The translations under genes were made by a program, and so were the position numbers. This document shows positions 10,886 to 20,966 of a stretch of DNA of 64,000 bases, in pieces. The stretch is from Obelidium mucronatum. Lineage: Eukaryota; Chytridiomycota; Chytridiomycetes; Chytridiales; Chytriomycetaceae. Numbering within the stretch: position 1 is the first letter of the stretch; every line of letters begins with the position of its first letter. The stretch lies in the NCBI GenBank assembly GCA_025765595.1, contig JAIVFH010000033.1:186001-250000 (forward strand), given 5' to 3'. The notes beneath the pieces are model-generated. The model had not been told where the DNA came from, ran no database searches, and saw only the letters and a program-made list of their open reading frames with translations.

Positions 10886-10957
10886 GCGCAGAGCAGGTCT
10901 TGAACCTGGGTTGTCTTGGTAGCAGACTTGCGCTCTGACCATTGAGCTAAGTGGTTG
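10886..10957 (-). other. tRNA-like sequence with A and B boxes inside the LTR element
   Basis: The minus strand shows an A box (TTAGCTCAATGG), an anticodon-loop-like GCTACCA (would be TAC, Val) and a B box (GGTTCAAGACC) with a pairing T stem. The 5' and 3' ends do not form an acceptor stem. It is a degenerate tRNA gene or the head of a tRNA-derived SINE carried within the retroelement; it is not called as a functional tRNA. Confidence 0.5.
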
Positions 10958-11269
10958 GTTTTCTTGTGTACTTTTGAACTTGAATAAACAGTTGAATTGT
11001 TCTATATGAGTTGTATGTTTAAAATATGAAGTTTCTAGGTTCTAGAATCGAAATCAAAATTGAATTGAATAGAATTGACTTAGCATTATGAGGGGCAAAT
11101 CACGACTAGCCAATGCGTATCGCGGAAGTCAATCTTGAATTGTGAATTGTTTAAATTGTAATCGCGGTAAGGAACATCATGCCAAATCGAGCACGAAGTT
11201 TCTTGAATTGATCGCGTCCAAGGAACTTGGTGAGTAAATCAGCTGGCTGGTCAGCGGATGTTTGACTAT

Positions 11270-12440
11270 GTCATTGCGGATCCTGTTTGGTGGCAGCAGC
11301 GCCTTCCCCTGAGGGAATGGGAGTAGCGCATTGAATGGATAGTCTTGTGACTTAAAGCATTGAACGTGAAAGTGGTTGCCCCCGCAAGTTTTGCAAGGAC
11401 TTGGAGGTTGTTGAGTTGTGAACTCTAAGGCGTGTAAGCGGTGAGTGGGTTGGTTACTATTAACAGGAAATTGTCTTCCCTGATTAACGTATCCTCCCCT
11501 ATTAGAGTTCCCGCCTCCACAATTTCATTGGGTGTTCTGAGCTGGATAAGGTCCGGGGCAACCGCTCGCGTTGTTGTAACTTCCGCGACCACGGCCTCTA
11601 CCACGCCCGCGGAAACCTCCTCACCCAGTCCCATTGGAGTTGAAGTTGCTGCTTTCGTTGGGTCGTCCACTTCCAAGGAGCAAGGCAAAATCGTTTGCGG
11701 TCTTCTTTGGTTTGAAGCCGATGTTCTTCTCAGTCTCCAGGAGTTCTTTCAAGAGATCACTGAGGTTTGTAATTTCAAGACTTTTGATTCTTTGGATTTG
11801 ATGACCATAAGATTGTTTGTAGAGTGCGTCAATGACATGATTAATAACTTCAGTGAGATTGACGAATGGACGAAATGCGGCATTGGTTGGATCAGCGCGC
11901 ATCTTGGTAAGAATGTTGGAGAATCGATTGTAGTATTCGCTAATCGACTCATGGGACAGATGTTGGAGTGTAATCCACTCTTTGATGGTTTCCTTCGTAT
12001 CTGTCCTAGTCTGTGCATTGTAGTATGTCTGGAGGTTTCGAATCCAGGTACGTGCACATTTGGTGTTTTGCTGATGAATATTCAATAGGGCAGCGGAGAT
12101 GTTCCACTTGATGATACGTCGCATCATCTTGTTGTTCGCGTAACTTCCTGGACAAGTATTTGGAACATCAGTCAGCTGAAGAACCCATGGATCGTTCGGG
12201 TCTTCAGGATTATCCCAGACTGCAAGTTCAAGGAGTTGTGGATCAGCCGTGATTCCACCATTTGGACCATAAGGAACCAAGTAGTTGTTGATGTTGTCGT
12301 TGTGGGATTCTTGGTCAAGACGGATAGTGTGGAGTGTGTTGGGCTGCAACACCTTCAATATCGTCAACCCACTGGTGGAAGTCACTGATATTATCATGAT
12401 CAAGCGTGAAAGTTGTTTTCAAGTTGTTGTTGGTTGTCAT
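11270..12440 (-). pseudogene. Copia-like gag of the LTR element
   Basis: It begins MTTNNNLKTTFTLDHDN at about 12,440, then one frameshift leads into the long frame 12,403-11,621 (LVPYGPNGGITADPQLLELA; later W-I-R-N-L-Q-T-Y-Y). This is the UBN2/retrotran_gag architecture typical of Copia elements. A glycine/arginine-rich stretch follows in another frame, then a zinc knuckle C-x2-C-x3-H-x4-C (codons about 11,350-11,395). Frame changes and a stop before the knuckle show it is broken. Confidence 0.7.
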
Positions 12441-12726
12441 TTTTTTAGTTGAAGTCAAGAAAAATTTTGAGGCGTAGTAGTTGGGGGTTGGTTGAGTTTC
12501 AAGTGTTTCAAGTAATAGAAAGTAGAAGTTGTTGTAGTTGAATAAACTGGTGTTAAAACGTAGTTTTAGCTGTTTGTAGTAGTGTTAGAAGCTGTAGCGG
12601 CTTTGGTAGTAGCGGCTGAGGTGCTTGTGTAACAGTAAATGCTTGAACGTTCCGGCTTTTTAAGGGTTCCCTGACCAATTGGTACAGGAAAATTTAACAG
12701 ATGTTGAGTAATAAGACTTCTTCATC

Positions 12727-12868
12727 TGTTGTAGAGGGACTGGAAGCGGTGCTGGTTCTGTAGACAGGTGAGCTGATCGTTGTGGACACTAGAGAGATTT
12801 TGGAGAGAATTCTTAAACTTTATTCCCAAACATGGAGCTTGCAACATGAGTTTCATGTGCCTCCAACA
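12727..12868 (-). repeat. LTR (minus-sense 5' LTR)
   Basis: 142 bp, TGTTG...CAACA, followed by the TAATG target duplication at 12,869-12,873. Confidence 0.9.
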
Positions 12869-13493
12869 TAATGTTTTTGTTAGCAACGATCTTAACCGTC
12901 ATGACAACCTTGAAACTCAGATGGAGGCTGCTACAAATCCTGAGAATCGTATGAGGGAGAAACTTTTCTTCCTCCATTCTGGGAGATTCAACGGGGGTGA
13001 AGGACTTCGAAACTTGGCCATGTCCAACTTCAATGATCAATGTCTGGGCCGCTCAGGAGAGCTTCGTTCCATCGAATGGTTCGATATTTTCAGTTATATG
13101 GCTCCCTGTACAAGTAAAGACCCGGAGACCCAGTTTGAGCCACCGAAGATGCAAGGGCTCAAGGTGTTGTTGGTTGGAACCAAGATGTTTGTGAGTATAA
13201 CTTTAATCAAGTTATTGATCAATAACTAACTACAACATCTCCAGCGATCTCTTGCTGCTAGAGGTGCTTCAGATATGCGCTACATGATTTTTGGTCAACA
13301 TCGTCTTGCGTTGTTTGATGTGTTGGCAACTCTCGGACTGATGGAATTTGAAAATCGGCACATGTATCCGACTGAAGATAGTAAGGACAAGTGGCGGAAG
13401 TTGATGGATGGATACAAAGGCGGTTTTGGGGATATGAAGCTGTTTCCTGGAGATTACAAAACTTTGGCGATGTCAACGCTGTCTCATTATAAT

Positions 13494-13510
13494 GCCTTCA
13501 AGAAAATGAT
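13494..13510. repeat. LINE target-site duplication, 5' copy
   Basis: GCCTTCAAGAAAATGAT, 17 bp, repeated exactly at 23,936-23,952. It occurs once in the uninterrupted YR gene of copy 2. Confidence 0.97.
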
Positions 13511-13567
13511 AAAAAAAAAATCTTTAAAACTCCACCGCGCGCAACCACAAACAAACCATACCACCGC

Positions 13568-16258
13568 ATGCAACAGACAAACGAAAACCCCCGCAACGGG
13601 AGTCCTCGCGCGTCTGCCGCTGCTGTCCACGGTGGGTGGGATGACGTGGCGGCAGCGGAGCGCGCGGGGGCTGGGCGAAACTCTGGATCTGGATCTGGAC
13701 CCGTGACGGTCATCGAGGTAAGTACTCACCAATACAGTACTTACCACCTTCTTTACTGTAGGAAAAGCAGGAAAGAATGCCATGTCGATGAACGCAAAAC
13801 TGGACCTGGATCTGGAACGGAGTTTGAACTGCGGATTTTTGAAAAAGGGGCGGAGAGGGGGCAGCCAAAATGGGGCCCCTGGCGATGCATGTTGCACTTG
13901 CCCCGTCGACGCCAGAGCCAAAGTATAACCACTGGCGGGAACTGGATGGGCGAGACGGACGTCTGTCAATACCAAAACAAAGGGGCGGAAAAGGGGCAGC
14001 CGAAACGGGGCCCCTGGCGATGCACGAAGCACTTGCCCCGTCGACATCAGACTTGCTTAATTGCGGCTGGTGGGCTCTGGCTGCGTACGCCAAATGCAAA
14101 CTACATGGAACCCATAGTCACTTCTGACCAACTTGAACCCAACAATGCCTCTGACTTCACTGACCCCACCAAATACACGGGCCCAACACAAAGAATAAAT
14201 AGAAACATTATAGAAAAAAAGAGAAGACAATCTATTAAACTGAAAAACAGCCGAGCGGGAAGAAAAATGAGGGAAAATAAAAAAAACAACACAAGACACC
14301 AAACTTTGAGAAGAATAAACCGAGACAACACAAACCAAGAAAACACAAAAAAGAGGAGAGTAAAAAACCAAATGAAGCACTCAAAAAAGGACACGTCAAA
14401 AAAGGCGGGAATAAAGGAAACAGTAAAGAGTAAAAACAGGGCGGGAAAGCCTAGACAAGAAATAAGACAAAACAAACAAAGTGATAATCACCAGAAGACA
14501 AAGAAGTACCAAATGAGCGCAACCGAAGACCTGAACCAGACCGTCAATGCGTACATCAGGAAATCACACATTGACGAACTTGCCGAGGCTGGAGGAATTA
14601 AGGACAGATCGTCTAAAGCAAAACTCGGCAGAATTATCAACTCAGCGGGGATTACTGTGCCTACAATCGCGGAAACTTCACTGGGAAATAGGCTTACCTT
14701 CAAGTGCACACGGGGCCAATTCCACTTCCTCAACCAGGAAATTGCCCTCCGAGGAGACTCAAGAGTGTTCTTCGAAATGAGCCAAGAAGATGAAACCACG
14801 AGACCAACTATCATGATTATGGAGGTGACGAACCCGCTCAGGAAGGACGCCCAAACTATTGCCAAAGAAGTTGCTGAAGCCTTCGACAAATTTGCTGGGG
14901 TCCAGTCAATTGACCAATATGGAAAAGAGGACCCCAACAGCCGCAGTGGCAAAGTAGTGGTTACGCTGAGTTATGCTTCGGAAGCAGAGAAGATCCAGTC
15001 ACTGGAGGTGTCTGGCATACCATTCAATGGCCACCATGTCTACCCGGTTGACCCAAACGAACCAATCCAGATGAGAATTGACAGGGAAAAACCAAGATGG
15101 TTGATAGCACCTGACCTGGACGATGGAACAGAAATTAAAGACTGGTTCAAAGTCAAAAACATCAAATACCAACGCATCAAGATGACCCGCGACGGACTGG
15201 AGATCCTGGTGACAACAACGGCTGAGGCAAACAGATGGGATGGGAAGAAGGTGAGCAACTGTACTTGGAAAAAAAATCGAAAACAACTAAGGAAAAATGC
15301 AATCTTATCAAAAAAAATACAACAGCTCGCCACACAAACAAATGGATACGAAGTCCAAGTAACTGTCTACCGCAAGTACGTCATGGACCAAGGGACTTAC
15401 CGCCTCCGGGACCACTGCAAGCACTGTCAGAAGGACCACCCAAGCCACCTATGCCAAATCCCGCGACAACAGGAGGACTCTGACTGGCAGAAGGTAGCTG
15501 ACGAAAGACTGGTCTTCAACTTCAGCAGCGCCGATATCACAAGGATTGAAAAATCTGTTCGAAACTACGCAGAACGCAAGAATGGCCTGACACAAGCTGA
15601 GGCCCGTGGATGCCAGACCCTTCGCATCAAAATCGACTCAGCCTGGATCCAAAAAGAAAACCGCCGCCACCAAGAAAACCTCAAACAGCCGCATGCTCAA
15701 CCGCAAACCAAGCCAACACTGGGACGCCGATCAGAAAACACATGGAATGACGCTACCGCCAACTACGCCAATGCCGCCATCAACGCCGCCAACACCAGCG
15801 CATTGGAAAACCAGATCCGCGAGCGAATCAAGAAAGAGATCTGCGAAGAAATGACAAACCTGGTGGAAAACCTGGTGAACAACAGAATTGCGGAAGAACT
15901 GGAAGAGTGGAAGAACGAATTGCAACGGGAAAGGGATGAAAGACTGGCCGAAGAAGAAACAGAACAGGAGACCCAACTGGACGAAGTGAGTAAAGTCATA
16001 ACCCACCCAGGAAGTAGTCCATCGTCGACGTGGATGGAGGCCGTAGACAAGGCCATCAGCCGCATGGAGGAAAACCAGCTCAGAACCGACCAAAACATAG
16101 AAAGAATCGACCGGAACATTGACAGACTCGAAGTGGAGACTGGGGTTGCACAGGGAGTGGTCTTCGACAGCAACGAAGAGGCGATGGACATTGAAGACGA
16201 GGACGCCGAAGTGACAACCCCAAACGCCCTGAAACCGGGCCGAACCAAAAATGATTAA
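13568..16258 (+). CDS. LINE ORF1 protein (nucleic-acid binding)
   Basis: An open frame of 896 codons. Residues 1 to about 315 are basic and low-complexity and contain a 44-residue duplicated module (G-P-W-R-C...H-L-P-R-R). A more ordinary protein begins at MSATEDLNQTVNAYI (14,514), which may be the true start. A zinc knuckle CKHCQKDHPSHLC (C-x2-C-x3-H-x4-C) lies near residue 617, and a charged coiled-coil-like tail covers about 740-860. ORF1 proteins coat LINE RNA. The stop overlaps the ORF2 start by 8 bp in another frame, consistent with coupled reinitiation. Confidence 0.8.
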   Translation: MQQTNENPRNGSPRASAAAVHGGWDDVAAAERAGAGRNSGSGSGPVTVIEVSTHQYSTYHLLYCRKSRKECHVDERKTGPGSGTEFELRIFEKGAERGQPKWGPWRCMLHLPRRRQSQSITTGGNWMGETDVCQYQNKGAEKGQPKRGPWRCTKHLPRRHQTCLIAAGGLWLRTPNANYMEPIVTSDQLEPNNASDFTDPTKYTGPTQRINRNIIEKKRRQSIKLKNSRAGRKMRENKKNNTRHQTLRRINRDNTNQENTKKRRVKNQMKHSKKDTSKKAGIKETVKSKNRAGKPRQEIRQNKQSDNHQKTKKYQMSATEDLNQTVNAYIRKSHIDELAEAGGIKDRSSKAKLGRIINSAGITVPTIAETSLGNRLTFKCTRGQFHFLNQEIALRGDSRVFFEMSQEDETTRPTIMIMEVTNPLRKDAQTIAKEVAEAFDKFAGVQSIDQYGKEDPNSRSGKVVVTLSYASEAEKIQSLEVSGIPFNGHHVYPVDPNEPIQMRIDREKPRWLIAPDLDDGTEIKDWFKVKNIKYQRIKMTRDGLEILVTTTAEANRWDGKKVSNCTWKKNRKQLRKNAILSKKIQQLATQTNGYEVQVTVYRKYVMDQGTYRLRDHCKHCQKDHPSHLCQIPRQQEDSDWQKVADERLVFNFSSADITRIEKSVRNYAERKNGLTQAEARGCQTLRIKIDSAWIQKENRRHQENLKQPHAQPQTKPTLGRRSENTWNDATANYANAAINAANTSALENQIRERIKKEICEEMTNLVENLVNNRIAEELEEWKNELQRERDERLAEEETEQETQLDEVSKVITHPGSSPSSTWMEAVDKAISRMEENQLRTDQNIERIDRNIDRLEVETGVAQGVVFDSNEEAMDIEDEDAEVTTPNALKPGRTKND
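13850..14047 (+). repeat. Tandem 132-bp repeat in the LINE 5' region
   Basis: A block with GGGGCAGCC, GGGGCCCCTGGCGATGCA and GCACTTGCCCCGTCGAC occurs at 13,850-13,909 and again at 13,982-14,047. The period is a multiple of three, so the repeat stays in the ORF1 frame. Tandem 5' monomers are known as promoters in some LINEs; here they may instead be coding. Confidence 0.7.
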
Positions 16259-19200
16259 ACATGGAAGGAAGCGGGTGAGGGAGGAAGCTGGTGGTGAGAA
16301 CAAGGAGAACGAAAGAGGGAAGATTACGAATAAAAGAAGAGATACTACTGAAACGTATAACGCCAAAATAGAACCAAAAAACAGACATTTCTACATACAG
16401 TGCAAAGAGAACATCACAATAAAGAAAAGGAAGAGAACAGGGGATCCCGCCCTCACAAAAAGAAGTAAATATGAAACACGCCCACAAATAGAAAGCTTCA
16501 ATTCCCTCTTCAATTTTCGAAAGAACATCGAAAATAACCAAACAGCCCAAATAACAAAGAACCCAAACAACAAAACAAGTACAGAATCCACAACGCTGAC
16601 AAAGATCCTGACAGAAACGCCAACCCCACCAACCCAAACAGCGAAAAAGAAAAGAGGCAACAACCAAGACCCAAGTCATGCCACAAAGAAGAAAAAGTTG
16701 AGAGAATATATGCCAAGAACGAAAAAAATAAAAGAGAAACACACACCATTCCAATTTACGCGACCAACCCCAAGCCTCTTAGAAATAGACTCAAGGGAAA
16801 AAAGGCAAAATACAATCCAAAAAATCATAGTAGAAATGCTAAGACAAAATGGAGATCTATCGGAGGCATCAGCCACAATAGTCCAGCAACTGGAAACAGC
16901 CGAAAACCAATACCCACAGGCAGGAGGCTCCAGCACAGAGCAACAGAACTTTCTAAACCTAAAAAGAGCACAATGGTTAGAGTGCCAAAAATACAAACAT
17001 GCAGAAGTCGCGAAAGGAACTGAAGGAACAAAGCAGTCTCGCAACACGGCAGAAACCCCTCAAAATATAGCAACTACAATTAGTGCGGACGTCAGAGAGA
17101 AGATTGACAAACTAAAGGAAATATTGCGTGGAAACCTAACAGTAACACAAACGGCCCAAAGCAAAACACCGAATAGGACCAGCAAACCTGGAACGCCAGA
17201 AACACCAGAGGCAGACTCAACAAGACAACAAGACAGCCATAAAGCCCACGAAACAGAACAGCATAACAACAAAATAATAGGAAAACTTAGCCGAATGAGA
17301 ACAAAACCGGAAAAAACATTGAGAATAGCAACATACAACTGTAGAGGACTTACTGACACCACAATGATCCAGATTTCCCAAATAATAAAGGAACAGAGCA
17401 TCGACATCCTTCTACTACAAGAAACAAAATGCACTGACAAGCAAGCCCAAAAACTGATGCGCGCCTATAACAGCGAATTCAAAGGGCTATCATACTGGAC
17501 AAATGCAACAGGGACCACGCAAAAAGCAGCAGGAACTGGAATCATCATAGCAGAAAAGTGGAGCAGGCACTACACCAAATGTGAAAAATCAAGCACAAGC
17601 CTCATATCACTGACACTCACATTCAGGGAAGGAACAATCAGAGTAGTCAACACCTACTGGCCATCAAATGACACAGCGGAAAACACAAGAAACACATTAT
17701 TAACACTTAATAAATGGCGGAAAGAAGATAATGAAAAACGCGAACACATTGGAACAATCATCGCTGGCGACACAAATGAAGCAGAAACTACTAAAGACTG
17801 GCAATCAGAAAAAGTGAACACCAGACCGACAAAACGGAATAGCCTTATCAAATGGCTAAGAGAAGCAAACTATGAAGATGCATACAGAAGTATCAACGAA
17901 GATGACGAGAAATTCACTTACTTCAAAATGGAAGTAGGGAGAATTACACAAGCAAGTAGACTGGACAGTATATGGCTTGAACCTAACCTGGCCAAAATAA
18001 CATCCCAATGCGAATGCTTATCAGAGATGTTGGACTATAAATACTCTGACCACGTTCCAGTAATTGCAGACATTGATGTGAAACATGTACTCAGCCCCTC
18101 AATGAAAACAAAGAAAGAAACCAGAATAGTAATCGATATGGAAAAAACAAATGAAACACACAGAGTGAAATTCCAAGAATCGCTCAACTTAGCCCTAAAG
18201 AAAGAGAACCTAATTGCAAAACTAGCCGAAGTAACAAACAAATGGCAACTCAGGAAAGGAGACCAAGAGAGAATCCAAGAACATATTAAGATTGCACAAG
18301 ACCAAATGAAATGCAAAGAACCATCCCAAACCGAAAACCTATATGACCCGGCAGGGAAGCAAGAAGTTATGGAAATCCTTGACAGGATTGCGCAAAGACA
18401 CATGGAACTAATGAACAAGATTGCGTTAGAAACCCTCCCAACCAGAATATGTGGCAAGGAAACTAAGAGAGCACAGCTACACAACCCATGGATTGCCCTA
18501 TACAATGAATTAGAGATATGCATCAAAGAAATTAGGAGGTCAGAAGAGGACAAGACAAGAACAATAATGAGGCAACACAGGAGAAGACTGCAAAAAACAC
18601 TGAGAAAAACTGAACATGAATGGACCAGACCACAACCGAGCAAGGAAAACAGGGACCCTAAGGAACCAATTAAGACAGAAACAAAAAAATGGCTTATAGA
18701 ACAACAAAATGAAGTCAGGAAAAAAATGGAACATACAACTGCACAAGCCATAACCCAAATGATTGAAGAAAATGTGGCAGCAAGGAACAACAGGATGAAC
18801 AAAAACACAAAGAAATTTCTTAACAGTGTCCTCGACAGATTCCACAAAATAGACCTGGATAGGATTAAAGTCACAGACAAAGACGGCAACAGCTACATAG
18901 AATTTGACAGTGAGAAAGTCAAAATAGAAGTTGCAAATCAAATGAAAGAATGGTTCTGCAGAAGACCAGACAAAGAATTCAAAGAAAAATCCATCTTCAT
19001 CGACGCATACAAACCGTTGGACAACATAGATGAAAACATATATGAACCAATGAAAGCCGAGGTCACCGAAGACGAAATTCGCATAGCAGTAGAGCAACTT
19101 GGAATCAAAAAAGCCCCAGGGAACAGCGGAACAACCAAAGAACTCTTGCTGATGGGAGGGCATGAAAACTGGAAACTCATAGTGAAGATGATGCAAACAT

Positions 19201-20966
19201 GCGAAGAGTATATGGACTCCCCCAACTGCTGGCTGCAAGGAATCATAAACCCAATCCCAAAAAACCAAGAATGGGGCGCAGACATATACTCAACAAGACC
19301 AATTGCTTTACTCGAAACGCTGTACAAACTCCAAGAAATGATTAAAAAGAACAGACTGGTCCCTATCCTTGACAGAAACAATGTACTAAAAGGAAGAAAC
19401 TGCTCTGTCCTCCCTGGTGAATCCACTGACCCAGTCATACATTGTGTTAAAGCAATCATTGACCACTGTATCGAAACCAAGAAAGAATGCTACATACTAT
19501 TGAACGACATTAAGAAAGCCTTTGACTCAGTAAGCCCAAGGGCAGTCATGAGAAGCCATAGAAGAATCAAAATTCCATACTGCTACTCGGCATGGAAATA
19601 TAATACACAACTGAAACTCACGGCAAAAATTAGAACAGCAATTGGCGAGACGGAAAGCATACAAATAGGGACTATGATCCAACAAGGCTCTGTCCTGGCC
19701 CCTATCGAATGGAGAATATTCTGGGACACAATCCTATGCGTCATTGATCAAGAAACCAAAGGTATAAAACTCTCAGCAAAAATCAAAACAAGATTCAACG
19801 GAAAAAACTGGGATACCGAAACTATATCGGAAGACATAGCAGCCCTCGCGTTTGTGGACGACACCAACACAATAGCCGACAACTGGAAAGAACTGGAAAA
19901 ACAGGCCAAACTGCTGTATGAATTCCAAGAGGGAAATACGATAGCATCCAATACCAAAAAAGTCAAGGTGATTGCCATTAACCCCCAAACGCCCCAATCA
20001 GTCCTGAAATGGGGAGACCAAAGTGAAGTGGAAGTATTGCAAAAAGACCAAAGTGAAAGAATATTGGGAAACTACTTCTCAGCCGACAACTCAAACACAA
20101 GAGCAATTGAGGAAATACAGACCCAAATCCAAGCTATGGTAAACATGCTGAAAGACAAAAGAATCACAGACAAAAGCACAATAATGATCATTAACACGGT
20201 GCTCATGCAGCAAATAAGATACAAATGGCAAACTGTACCGGTTAGCCCAACTGATGTGGAAAAGTGGTTTACACCAGTGCTAGGACTAGTCAAACAGAAA
20301 GCAAAACAACCTAACAGCCTGCCAACCTCCCAAATGAAACACTCACAGATATATAACCTCATCGACTGGAACGACTTATTCATGTACGACACAATCAGCA
20401 ACTTGATGATTCGAGCAAACTCTGATGACTTGCTAGGGAAAGTCACAAGAATTCGCCTAGCAAACCTGCAAGAAGAACTGGCCCTACCACACTGCCCACT
20501 GGAGACACCGTTCCCGGCAAAAGTTGAAAAAGGTACCCACCACCTAGCTGCCACACTTAACAGAATGTTCAGACACCGCATAAGCAGCGAAGCGATTAAA
20601 CACCTCGACTGTGAAGGAAAAGAAAAACCGGCCTTTGGAAAAGTAGAAGGAGGAGAAACATCAATGTTCCATGCAATAGACAACTGGATAATATATAATG
20701 AAGTCAAGACCCACCTTAAGAAATGGAACATCTTATTTGTGGAACAGATCCTGTGCAGAAACAGTGAAAGAATACTTAGCCAAAGAGAAATGGCCATCAG
20801 ATACCCCGGCTTCAATGCAGGCAAAGAAAAATGGTACAACATAGTGACACAATCACTCCAAAAACTATCAACCAAAGGCAATCCCAGAATATCAGACATT
20901 GCAAAAAGAAGTCCAAATCCATTTGCAACCGAAAAATCAACAATGAACCTTACTGAGTCAAGTTAA
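16251..20966 (+). CDS. LINE ORF2: AP-endonuclease and reverse transcriptase
   Basis: 1,571 codons. Residues 1 to about 350 are lysine-rich without a known domain. The endonuclease/exonuclease/phosphatase fold starts at RIATYNCRGL (about 356), with E in LLLQETKC (about 390), the GDTNEAE box (about 504) and YSDHVPVI (about 598). RT motifs are KKAPGNSG (about 957), RPIALLETLYKL (about 1,023), NDIKKAFDSVS (catalytic Asp about 1,087), QQGSVLAP (about 1,145) and AFVDDT (catalytic D-D about 1,204). The protein nicks target DNA and primes reverse transcription on it. It runs out of frame at 20,966, continuing in the next entry. Confidence 0.93.
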   Translation: MIKHGRKRVREEAGGENKENERGKITNKRRDTTETYNAKIEPKNRHFYIQCKENITIKKRKRTGDPALTKRSKYETRPQIESFNSLFNFRKNIENNQTAQITKNPNNKTSTESTTLTKILTETPTPPTQTAKKKRGNNQDPSHATKKKKLREYMPRTKKIKEKHTPFQFTRPTPSLLEIDSREKRQNTIQKIIVEMLRQNGDLSEASATIVQQLETAENQYPQAGGSSTEQQNFLNLKRAQWLECQKYKHAEVAKGTEGTKQSRNTAETPQNIATTISADVREKIDKLKEILRGNLTVTQTAQSKTPNRTSKPGTPETPEADSTRQQDSHKAHETEQHNNKIIGKLSRMRTKPEKTLRIATYNCRGLTDTTMIQISQIIKEQSIDILLLQETKCTDKQAQKLMRAYNSEFKGLSYWTNATGTTQKAAGTGIIIAEKWSRHYTKCEKSSTSLISLTLTFREGTIRVVNTYWPSNDTAENTRNTLLTLNKWRKEDNEKREHIGTIIAGDTNEAETTKDWQSEKVNTRPTKRNSLIKWLREANYEDAYRSINEDDEKFTYFKMEVGRITQASRLDSIWLEPNLAKITSQCECLSEMLDYKYSDHVPVIADIDVKHVLSPSMKTKKETRIVIDMEKTNETHRVKFQESLNLALKKENLIAKLAEVTNKWQLRKGDQERIQEHIKIAQDQMKCKEPSQTENLYDPAGKQEVMEILDRIAQRHMELMNKIALETLPTRICGKETKRAQLHNPWIALYNELEICIKEIRRSEEDKTRTIMRQHRRRLQKTLRKTEHEWTRPQPSKENRDPKEPIKTETKKWLIEQQNEVRKKMEHTTAQAITQMIEENVAARNNRMNKNTKKFLNSVLDRFHKIDLDRIKVTDKDGNSYIEFDSEKVKIEVANQMKEWFCRRPDKEFKEKSIFIDAYKPLDNIDENIYEPMKAEVTEDEIRIAVEQLGIKKAPGNSGTTKELLLMGGHENWKLIVKMMQTCEEYMDSPNCWLQGIINPIPKNQEWGADIYSTRPIALLETLYKLQEMIKKNRLVPILDRNNVLKGRNCSVLPGESTDPVIHCVKAIIDHCIETKKECYILLNDIKKAFDSVSPRAVMRSHRRIKIPYCYSAWKYNTQLKLTAKIRTAIGETESIQIGTMIQQGSVLAPIEWRIFWDTILCVIDQETKGIKLSAKIKTRFNGKNWDTETISEDIAALAFVDDTNTIADNWKELEKQAKLLYEFQEGNTIASNTKKVKVIAINPQTPQSVLKWGDQSEVEVLQKDQSERILGNYFSADNSNTRAIEEIQTQIQAMVNMLKDKRITDKSTIMIINTVLMQQIRYKWQTVPVSPTDVEKWFTPVLGLVKQKAKQPNSLPTSQMKHSQIYNLIDWNDLFMYDTISNLMIRANSDDLLGKVTRIRLANLQEELALPHCPLETPFPAKVEKGTHHLAATLNRMFRHRISSEAIKHLDCEGKEKPAFGKVEGGETSMFHAIDNWIIYNEVKTHLKKWNILFVEQILCRNSERILSQREMAIRYPGFNAGKEKWYNIVTQSLQKLSTKGNPRISDIAKRSPNPFATEKSTMNLTESS

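Larger units (their letters stand above)
10405..12868 (-). mobile_element. Gag-only LTR retroelement (Copia-like, non-autonomous)
   Basis: LTRs of 142 bp (10,405-10,546 and 12,727-12,868) start TGTTG and end CAACA, differ at two positions, and are flanked by the 5-bp duplication TAATG (10,400-10,404 and 12,869-12,873). Copy 2 preserves the empty site. A polypurine tract (GAGGGGAAG on minus, 10,547-10,555) abuts the minus-sense 3' LTR, fixing the orientation. The 2.2-kb interior has a gag-like frame but no protease, integrase or reverse transcriptase, so mobility would need a helper element. Confidence 0.88.

Noticed and set aside
10886..10957. Functional tRNA-Val (TAC) gene
   Set aside because: A and B boxes are present, but the acceptor stem does not pair and the anticodon stem has a mismatch.
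13487..14099. Long minus-strand open frames opposite the LINE 5' region
   Set aside because: They mirror the open plus-strand repeat region, have no motif, and arise from GC-rich tandem repeats.
18035..19480. Minus-strand open frames of 180-284 codons inside LINE ORF2
   Set aside because: Phenylalanine- and serine-rich shadows of an A-rich coding strand carrying clear RT motifs.
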